Below are positions 14,106-19,298 of a stretch of 19,298 bases of DNA, piece by piece. The DNA lies in NCBI GenBank assembly GCA_016935955.1, contig JAFGPY010000003.1, forward strand, positions 1-19,298, read 5' to 3'. Made by a program: the position numbers and the translations under genes. A model generated the notes under the pieces. The model worked only from the letters and a program-made list of their open reading frames with translations. It was not told the origin of the DNA and made no database searches. The stretch is from Planctomycetota bacterium (GTDB lineage: Bacteria > Planctomycetota > Phycisphaerae > FEN-1346 > JAACEH01). Positions within the stretch are counted from its first letter, which is position 1; every line of letters starts with the position of its first letter.

Positions 14106-15176
14106 ATGAAGAGCAAAGTGTACTTCATCGCGGTCGGCCAGGGCGAGACGCCCGAGCAGCACGCCCGCAAGGCCCTGAAGCTGTACGAGAAGGCCGGCTT
14201 CGCCAAACGATTCGCCAAGGACGAACTCGTGGGCATCAAGCAGCACCTCGGCGAGAAGGGGGGCAACGGGTACCTGCGGCCGCCGATCGCCAAGGCCTTT
14301 GCCAAGGCCATTGCCGCGAGCGGAGCCAAGCCGTTCGTCACCGATTCGAGCACGCTCTATCGCGGCGAACGGTCCAACGCCGTGGACTACCTGAACCTCT
14401 GCCAGCTTCACGGCTTCACGAGCGAGACGCTGGGTTGTCCGGTGATTATCGCCGACGGGCTGCGCGGCAACAGCCAGGTGATGATACCCGTCGAAGGCAA
14501 GCACTACACACAGGTGCCGATTTCCAGCGTCGCCTACCATGCCGACGGCTTCGTCGTGCTGACGCACGTCACGGGCCACGTGGCGGCCGGGTTCGGTGCG
14601 GCCATCAAGAACGTGGCCATGGGCCTGGTCAGTCGCGCGGGCAAGATGAGCCAGCATCACGGCTCCTACCCGATCTTCAACTCCGAGAAGTGCACCGCCT
14701 GCGGGGCTTGTGCCCGCTGGTGTCCGGCCGCAGCCATCACCGTCAAGAAGGCGGCCAGGCTCGACAAGAGCAAGTGCATCGGTTGTGGCGAATGTCTGGC
14801 CGTCTGTCGTTTCGACGCCGTGGGCTTCGATTGGGGCGTCGCGCCACAGGAACTCCAGGAGAAGATGGCCGAGCATTGCCTGGCTGTTCACCGGACCCAC
14901 GAAGGCAAGATGGTCTACCTCAACTTCGCCACGTTCATCACCCGCGACTGTGACTGCTTCGGCACCAAGAAGAAGCCCGTGTGCGACGACGTGGGCATTC
15001 TGGCCGGCGACGACCCCGTGGCCGTGGACCAGGCCACGCTCGACCTGCTCAAGAGGGAATCCGGCGGCAACCTGTTCACGGAAATGCGGCCGGAAATCGA
15101 ATGCGACGTGCAGGTTCGCCATGCGGAGGCCCTCGGCCTGGGCACGCGGGACTACGAACTGGTTAAGGTGAAGTAG
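14106..15176 (+). CDS. DUF362-domain protein with two [4Fe-4S] ferredoxin clusters
   Basis: The 356-residue product starts directly with a DUF362 domain and has no signal peptide. Within it lie two ferredoxin motifs: Cys196, 199, 202 and 206 (CTACGACARWCP) and Cys224, 227, 230 and 234 (CIGCGECLAVCRF). Each should hold one [4Fe-4S] cluster. The C-terminal part has a third cysteine group, DCDCFGTKKKPVCDD (Cys282, 284, 293), and the DUF362 signature GILAGDDPVAVDQATLDL. Proteins of this type occur widely in anaerobes and are often annotated only as iron-sulfur proteins; the reaction is unknown to me. It lies 58 bp after the glycoside hydrolase. GGAG stands 10 bases before the ATG. The presence of two oxygen-sensitive clusters fits an anaerobic or low-oxygen host. 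Confidence 0.92.
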   Translation: MKSKVYFIAVGQGETPEQHARKALKLYEKAGFAKRFAKDELVGIKQHLGEKGGNGYLRPPIAKAFAKAIAASGAKPFVTDSSTLYRGERSNAVDYLNLCQLHGFTSETLGCPVIIADGLRGNSQVMIPVEGKHYTQVPISSVAYHADGFVVLTHVTGHVAAGFGAAIKNVAMGLVSRAGKMSQHHGSYPIFNSEKCTACGACARWCPAAAITVKKAARLDKSKCIGCGECLAVCRFDAVGFDWGVAPQELQEKMAEHCLAVHRTHEGKMVYLNFATFITRDCDCFGTKKKPVCDDVGILAGDDPVAVDQATLDLLKRESGGNLFTEMRPEIECDVQVRHAEALGLGTRDYELVKVK

Positions 15177-15264
15177 CCCCTCTCGCACGCCGATAGAATC
15201 TGCGTGGACGGGCGGTTCACCGTTAAGGATCTGAGCTTGCTGAAAAGCTTGTGGAGGCCCCATC

Positions 15265-15945
15265 ATGAAGGCTACGCCGACAACCTGGTTCATCCTTGCG
15301 ATTGTCGGCGCGTTAGCCATTGTCGCCGCCTGGATATTCCTCGGCGGAAACTCCTCGTCGACGGACACGAAACCGTCAGGGGCAACACCGACTAGTCCGG
15401 CCGGCGGAACCCCTGTGCCGGCGGACAGCATCCGGCGACACGCCGACGATCCGCTGTCGCAGTCCATTCGCACCCTGCGGCAACAGTACCACCTTTCCAC
15501 GGCCGCGAGACTTGATGCTCTCTGTCGTACGGCAGACCAGCAGACGCAATTGACCGACGAGCAGCGGCAACGGATCAGTGCTGTCAACGAAACCATCAGC
15601 CGCCGGGCCGACGATGCGCTCAGGGAGGTGCGGGCCGAGCAGGCCAACCTCAAGGCCCGGGCCGCCTCGCTCGGGAGTGGCGCGGCCGCGGACGCAACGC
15701 AGGCTGCCGAGATCCGGCGGCAACTGATGGACCTGGTGGCCCGTGAGTTGCAGATTGCCGGCGAGTTGGACCGCCAGTACATGGAGATGATGAGCAGGGA
15801 GCTTACTCCCGAACAGATGCGGGTGCTCACGGGGCAGCCCAAGCCTGAGGACGAGCCGGAGGTGCGTCCGCCGCCGGTTCAGTGGATTCCTCCTGAGGAA
15901 GCCGAGGCCTTGCGACAGCATCCTGCCGCGAGCGACAATGAATAG
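15265..15945 (+). CDS. Membrane-anchored periplasmic helical protein with two LTxxQ motifs (Spy/CpxP-like)
   Basis: The 226-residue product has one N-terminal membrane helix (about 8-26, WFILAIVGALAIVAAWIFL). A low-complexity linker rich in S, T, P and G follows (about 28-52), then a long charged helical domain (about 60-190). That domain contains LTDEQRQRI near residue 95 and LTPEQMRVL near residue 180, the paired LTxxQ motifs typical of Spy/CpxP-type periplasmic chaperones and metal or stress sensors. The C-terminus is proline-rich. It is anchored rather than free, unlike classical Spy. GGAGG lies 7 bases before the ATG. The stop falls 52 bases before the next gene's preferred start. A chaperone or stress role is inferred from the motifs alone, since overall similarity cannot be tested here. 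Confidence 0.8.
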   Translation: MKATPTTWFILAIVGALAIVAAWIFLGGNSSSTDTKPSGATPTSPAGGTPVPADSIRRHADDPLSQSIRTLRQQYHLSTAARLDALCRTADQQTQLTDEQRQRISAVNETISRRADDALREVRAEQANLKARAASLGSGAAADATQAAEIRRQLMDLVARELQIAGELDRQYMEMMSRELTPEQMRVLTGQPKPEDEPEVRPPPVQWIPPEEAEALRQHPAASDNE

Positions 15946-15988
15946 CGGCGACGCCCTGCCGTCTGACTTCGCAGAGCGAGCGATTCCC

Positions 15989-15993
15989 GGAGA
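15989..15993 (+). promoter_or_regulatory. Ribosome binding site supporting the start near 15998
   Basis: GGAGA lies 4 bases before ATG 15998 and 7 bases before the in-frame ATG 16001. Either start puts a lipoprotein signal peptide at the very N-terminus. The in-frame ATG at 15938, which overlaps the previous gene, would put 20 polar residues in front of it. Confidence 0.55.
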
Positions 15994-15997
15994 CAGT

Positions 15998-17482
15998 ATG
16001 ATGAGAGCAGCAATCCTTTTTGCCCTGGCCGCGACGGTGTCTGTGTGCGGTTGCCAGAAGCCGGTCCACTTTCCCATGGAATCGATGGGCGATGCGGCAA
16101 GACTGTCCGAGGCCTATGCCGCATACGATCCCAACGGCGACAAGGTGGCCGATTTCTTCACCTATGCCGACTCCGCAACGGGCCGCGTCGATCGCATCGG
16201 CTTCGACACGACCGGCGACGGCAAAGCCGACTCGGTCACGCGCCTCGACGACATCGCGTTGCACAGTTGCCGCCACGTGGTGATCATCCTGGACGGCTTC
16301 GGCTACGATGTGGTCAAGTCGTGCTGGGACGAGGGCGGGCTGCGGATGTTCTATCCGCCGTCGCGGGTCATCGCTCCGTATCCCACGATGACCGATCCCT
16401 GTCTGGAGGACGCCCTTGGGTACATGGCCTGTCACGGCATCGAAGCGGCCTACTTCGATCGGCGGCTCAACCGCGTCGTCGGCGGCACGGGCGACTACCT
16501 GAGCGGCAGGAACCAGCCCTACAACCGTCTGCTCGACTACCGGGCCGACCTGATCTGGGATGCCATCGGTTACATTCAGCCGTGCGAGGTCTTCGGCAAG
16601 GAACTCAACGACGCCAAACGCAAACTTGACCGCGCCGACAAGCAGGAGTTCATCGCCTACTTCGTCAGCTCGGCCGGTGTCGGGACTCGCCTCGGAGCCG
16701 TAGGCCAGCGACAGTGCCTCAAACAGGTCGAGCGGCTGGTCCACCAGATGATGTGGGAGGCCAACGGACTGGTCAAGTTCACGTTGATGGCCGACCACGG
16801 TCATACGTACGCCAAGAGCACGCGGGCCCCGCTCGAGAGCTTCCTCAAGGATAAGGGCTGGCGGCTGGGCGGATCGCTCAAGGGACCTAACGGCGTCGTC
16901 TACGCTCCGTTCGGGCTTGTCACCTACGCCTCGTTCTCGACGCGGCGGCCGGGTGCTCTGGCCGCGGATCTCGCCGAGTGCGAGGCCGTCGAACTGGCCA
17001 GCTACTCCGATCACGACGCCGTGATGGTTGTGACCGCGGGCGGGCAACGGGCCGTCGTGCGGCACCGCAACGGCCGCTTCAAGTACGAAACGCTCGAAGG
17101 CGACCCGCTGCAACTGAAGGCTATCCTGGCGACGCTGTCGGCCCATGGCGACGCCGAGGGCTACTACGATCCCGAGGCACTGCTGCGGGCTACGGCCGAG
17201 CACATCTATCCCGCGCCGCTGCAGCGGCTCTGGCGGGCCCACTTCGGGTTCGTCGAGAATCCGCCGGACGTCATCTGCTCGCTCAAGAACGAGTTCTACA
17301 GTGGGGCCAAAGGGTTTGCCGGGGCCGTTTCCATTGCTTCGACACACGGCGGGCTCAACCGCGGCAACAGCACCACCTTCATTATGTCAACCATCGGCCC
17401 GTTGCCGGAGCTGATGCAGTCGTGCGACATTCCCAGCCGGATGAGCCGCCTGGTCGGCGGCACGTGGCCCATGAACCGCTAA
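15998..17482 (+). CDS. Alkaline-phosphatase-superfamily lipoprotein with calcium-type loops and an incomplete metal site
   Basis: The 494-residue product has a lipoprotein signal peptide (MMRAAILFALAATVSVCGC) with Cys19 as the likely lipid anchor. Two acidic loops follow, DPNGDKVAD (44-52) and DTTGDGKAD (70-78), with the D/N spacing of calcium-binding dockerin or thrombospondin-type-3 repeats. The rest is a type I phosphodiesterase/nucleotide pyrophosphatase-like fold. It has Asp99 in IILDGFGYD, Thr132 in YPTMTDPCLED as the nucleophile candidate, Asp266 and His267 in MADHGH, and His450 in STHGGLNRG. The Asp and His normally found in the S-S-x-D-x-x-G-H segment are missing; here it reads VSSAGVGTRLG. 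So one metal site looks incomplete and activity may be altered or lost. The downstream neighbour has the same fold with all ligands. The substrate is unknown. Confidence 0.82.
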   Translation: MMRAAILFALAATVSVCGCQKPVHFPMESMGDAARLSEAYAAYDPNGDKVADFFTYADSATGRVDRIGFDTTGDGKADSVTRLDDIALHSCRHVVIILDGFGYDVVKSCWDEGGLRMFYPPSRVIAPYPTMTDPCLEDALGYMACHGIEAAYFDRRLNRVVGGTGDYLSGRNQPYNRLLDYRADLIWDAIGYIQPCEVFGKELNDAKRKLDRADKQEFIAYFVSSAGVGTRLGAVGQRQCLKQVERLVHQMMWEANGLVKFTLMADHGHTYAKSTRAPLESFLKDKGWRLGGSLKGPNGVVYAPFGLVTYASFSTRRPGALAADLAECEAVELASYSDHDAVMVVTAGGQRAVVRHRNGRFKYETLEGDPLQLKAILATLSAHGDAEGYYDPEALLRATAEHIYPAPLQRLWRAHFGFVENPPDVICSLKNEFYSGAKGFAGAVSIASTHGGLNRGNSTTFIMSTIGPLPELMQSCDIPSRMSRLVGGTWPMNR

Positions 17483-17531
17483 TACGCGCTGTGCCGGATG
17501 CGCAATCCGCGCGCCGCCTGGAGTCAAAACC

Positions 17532-19217
17532 ATGCAGCCAAGGCCTTTCCGATCGTTGCCTGCAACCCGTGCCCGTTGGATTCCCCTCCTGGTTGTCCTT
17601 GTCGCACTGGCCGGCTGCGGCGTTCCTGCGGCCGACGGCCCGGACGATACCTACTTTCTCGAATTCGACCGCGTTGCCGAGGTGGTGGATCGTGCCGATG
17701 GAGCCATCCTCTTCTTTGTCGACGGAGTGAACCCGTTCATTTTCCAGGAGATGCTCGACGCCGGCCAACTGCCGGCCATCAAGAAGTACTTCGTCGATCG
17801 CGGCCTCTATGCGCCGCGAGCCGTCGTCAACATTCCTTCCGTAACCCTGGCCAACGAGACGAGCGTGGTCACTGCACAGTATCCCGGCCACCACGGCATC
17901 ACGGGCATCAACTGGTTCGACCGCAACCAGCTCATCTGGCGAGATTACGAGGAGATACGACAGAAGAACTATCTTGACCGTGACCACCAGGCCGCGACCA
18001 TCTTCGAGCAGTTCCCCGACCGCACGACGATCAGCATCTTCCTGCAGGCCCATCGCGGCGCCACGCACTTCTTCGAGAACTGGACGTCGGCCGGCCCGCC
18101 GTTCTTCTTCAAGTGGTACGACTTCGTCGATCGTCTGACCCTCTTCCGGTTTAAGCAGGTCATTGAGACCGTCGAGGTCCGCCGCGAGTTTCCGGCCTTC
18201 ACGGTCGCCTACCTCCTGGCCCCCGACTTCCGGGCCTACCAGCATGGCGTCAAGTCGGACCGTTACCGTGAGGCGCTCCTCCACACCGACAAGCAGATCG
18301 GCCGCGTGTTGGGCGACGTCGAGCATGCGGGCCTGCTCGACAAGCTGACCATCGCCCTGATCAGCGACCACAGTCTCAGTGAGGTCACGCAGCACTTCCC
18401 GATTCACAAGTTCCTTCAGAAGCAGGTGGGTCTGGACATTTCGAGCGATCATTCGAGCAAACGGATGTGGGAGGCCGACAAATTCCAGCGCCGTCGCGAC
18501 TACTTCGAGAAATTCTCGACCGTGCTCTACGGCAGCGGCGATCGCTACTGGGCCCTTTGCCTGCGCAAACCCCGTCGCGATGGTTCCGGCGAGGTCGGCT
18601 TCGAGGCCTGGCCCGTTCGTCCCGATGCATCCGACCTGGCCGCTTACCCGACCCCCGACGGCAGCGTCAACCTGATCGCCGCGCTGGTCGAGCAGGAGGC
18701 CGTTGATGCCGTGGCCTACGCCATGTCGCCCGATGTGGTGCGGCTGGTTCGCAAGGAAGGGGAGGTGGAGTTCAGCCAGAGCGGCGGTCGGGGCGCCGGC
18801 GTGAGCTACCGTCTGGTGTCCGGAACCGATCCGCTCGGATGGAACGGGCACGTGCCGGCGGAGATGCTGGACGGATCGCCGCATTCGCCGCGACAGTGGC
18901 TGGCTGCTACAGTGGATACGCAATTCCCGGGGCTTCCCGCCCAGATCGTGGCCTACTTCCGCGCTCACAGGGCAGGGGACCTCGTAGCTTTTGCCGCTCC
19001 GGGCTGGGACTTCCGCACCCAGAACCGTGCCGGTCACGGCGGCCTGCGGCCGGGCGAGATGTTGGTACCCATGATGCTGGCCGGTCCGGGTGTTCCACAC
19101 GGAATGGTCGACGTCGCCCAGACCGTCGACATGATGCCGACGCTGCTTCACTTGCTCGGACGCCCGATACCTTCGGGTCTCGATGGCAGTGTCCTGCCCG
19201 AAGTGAAGGGACGCTAG
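17532..19217 (+). CDS. Alkaline-phosphatase-superfamily lipoprotein (type I phosphodiesterase-like)
   Basis: The 561-residue product has a lipoprotein signal (WIPLLVVLVALAGCG, Cys29). All the expected two-metal residues are present: Asp64 in FFVDGVNP, Thr105 as nucleophile in IPSVTLANETS, Asp232 and His238 in LLAPDFRAYQHG, Asp279 and His280 in ISDHS, and His502 in AGHGGLRPGEM. The segment VTAQYPGHHGITG after the nucleophile is also typical of nucleotide pyrophosphatase/phosphodiesterases. The protein should sit on the outer side of a membrane and cleave phosphomonoesters or diesters; the substrate is unknown. GGAG stands 8 bases before the ATG. The gap to the previous gene is 49 bp, so co-transcription is likely. 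Length is usual for the family. Confidence 0.88.
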   Translation: MQPRPFRSLPATRARWIPLLVVLVALAGCGVPAADGPDDTYFLEFDRVAEVVDRADGAILFFVDGVNPFIFQEMLDAGQLPAIKKYFVDRGLYAPRAVVNIPSVTLANETSVVTAQYPGHHGITGINWFDRNQLIWRDYEEIRQKNYLDRDHQAATIFEQFPDRTTISIFLQAHRGATHFFENWTSAGPPFFFKWYDFVDRLTLFRFKQVIETVEVRREFPAFTVAYLLAPDFRAYQHGVKSDRYREALLHTDKQIGRVLGDVEHAGLLDKLTIALISDHSLSEVTQHFPIHKFLQKQVGLDISSDHSSKRMWEADKFQRRRDYFEKFSTVLYGSGDRYWALCLRKPRRDGSGEVGFEAWPVRPDASDLAAYPTPDGSVNLIAALVEQEAVDAVAYAMSPDVVRLVRKEGEVEFSQSGGRGAGVSYRLVSGTDPLGWNGHVPAEMLDGSPHSPRQWLAATVDTQFPGLPAQIVAYFRAHRAGDLVAFAAPGWDFRTQNRAGHGGLRPGEMLVPMMLAGPGVPHGMVDVAQTVDMMPTLLHLLGRPIPSGLDGSVLPEVKGR

Positions 19218-19262
19218 AGCGGTTTGCACAATCACGTGGCGTATCCACAGTTTTGAAAGAAG

Positions 19263-19280
19263 CCTCGGCAATCGCTGAGG
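19263..19280 (-). terminator. Possible terminator hairpin near the right edge
   Basis: CCTCGGC and GCTGAGG pair over 7 bp with a 4-base loop and one G-T wobble. On the minus strand the stem is followed by CTTCTTTC, a weak T-rich tract, which would suit a gene coming from the right. On the plus strand nothing T-rich follows. No coding feature is seen between 19218 and the window end. Confidence 0.3.
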
Positions 19281-19298
19281 GTGATCCGGTCGAGGCCG

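Noticed and set aside
15938..15997. Earlier ATG for the first phosphodiesterase-like lipoprotein, overlapping the previous gene
   Set aside because: It would bury the lipoprotein signal peptide behind 20 polar residues. A ribosome binding site directly before 15998 fits better.
14007..17347. Minus-strand open frames of 611 and 506 codons
   Set aside because: They cross the boundaries of several convincing plus-strand genes and show no domain. They are products of GC-rich codon bias.
17382..19271. Minus-strand open frame of 629 codons over the last lipoprotein
   Set aside because: No recognisable motif, while the plus strand carries a lipobox and a complete set of metal ligands.

Overview
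The window is a GC-rich, densely coded chromosomal segment. The coding style suggests a Planctomycetota/Phycisphaerae-like bacterium, possibly anaerobic, probably from a metagenome assembly. The pointers are high third-position GC, lipoproteins and signal-peptide proteins with small beta-rich N-terminal domains, a DUF362-type ferredoxin protein, and a 105-residue four-cysteine protein of unknown family. This taxonomic call is inference, because no rRNA or other phylogenetic marker is present apart from PriA. I see no tRNA, rRNA, CRISPR array, insertion sequence or phage gene.

Layout. (a) 1-4260, minus strand: a periplasmic ClpP/NfeD-type serine protease homologue, then a secreted protein with a TPR-like region, a coiled coil and a Y-G-S/N-P repeat tail, then an FAD-dependent oxidoreductase that runs off the left edge. 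The first two look co-transcribed; the oxidoreductase has its own promoter-like sequence. (b) 4261-4573 is a divergent control region with a good sigma70-like promoter in each direction. (c) 4574-9971, plus strand: priA (primosomal helicase), an M20 metallopeptidase/deacylase, and two tandem paralogous membrane proteins with a PH-like core. The second paralogue begins with an 11-C tract and two staggered start codons. (d) 9993-10331, minus strand: a pterin-4a-carbinolamine dehydratase. (e) 10332-10497 is a second divergent control region with an inverted repeat between two facing -10-like boxes. (f) 10498-19217, plus strand: seven genes with gaps of 88 bp or less. In order they are the four-cysteine protein, manA, a GH42-like glycoside hydrolase overlapping manA by ATGA, a DUF362/2x[4Fe-4S] protein, an anchored LTxxQ protein, and two alkaline-phosphatase-superfamily lipoproteins.

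How the parts work together. ManA and the glycoside hydrolase look translationally coupled, which suggests intracellular breakdown of a mannose-containing or related glycoside. The last three genes look like an envelope module: an anchored Spy/CpxP-like protein followed by two lipoprotein phosphoesterase-fold proteins. One of these has a full set of metal ligands and the other lacks two of them. The two minus-strand secreted proteins share a similar small N-terminal module and sit in one operon, so they may act together in the periplasm.

The observations most worth following are the poly-C tract and dual starts of the second PH-like membrane protein, the unnamed tandem membrane-protein family itself, the repeat tail of the secreted coiled-coil protein, and the degenerate phosphodiesterase-like lipoprotein. 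Nothing here proves a wholly new system. The functional links above are context inference.
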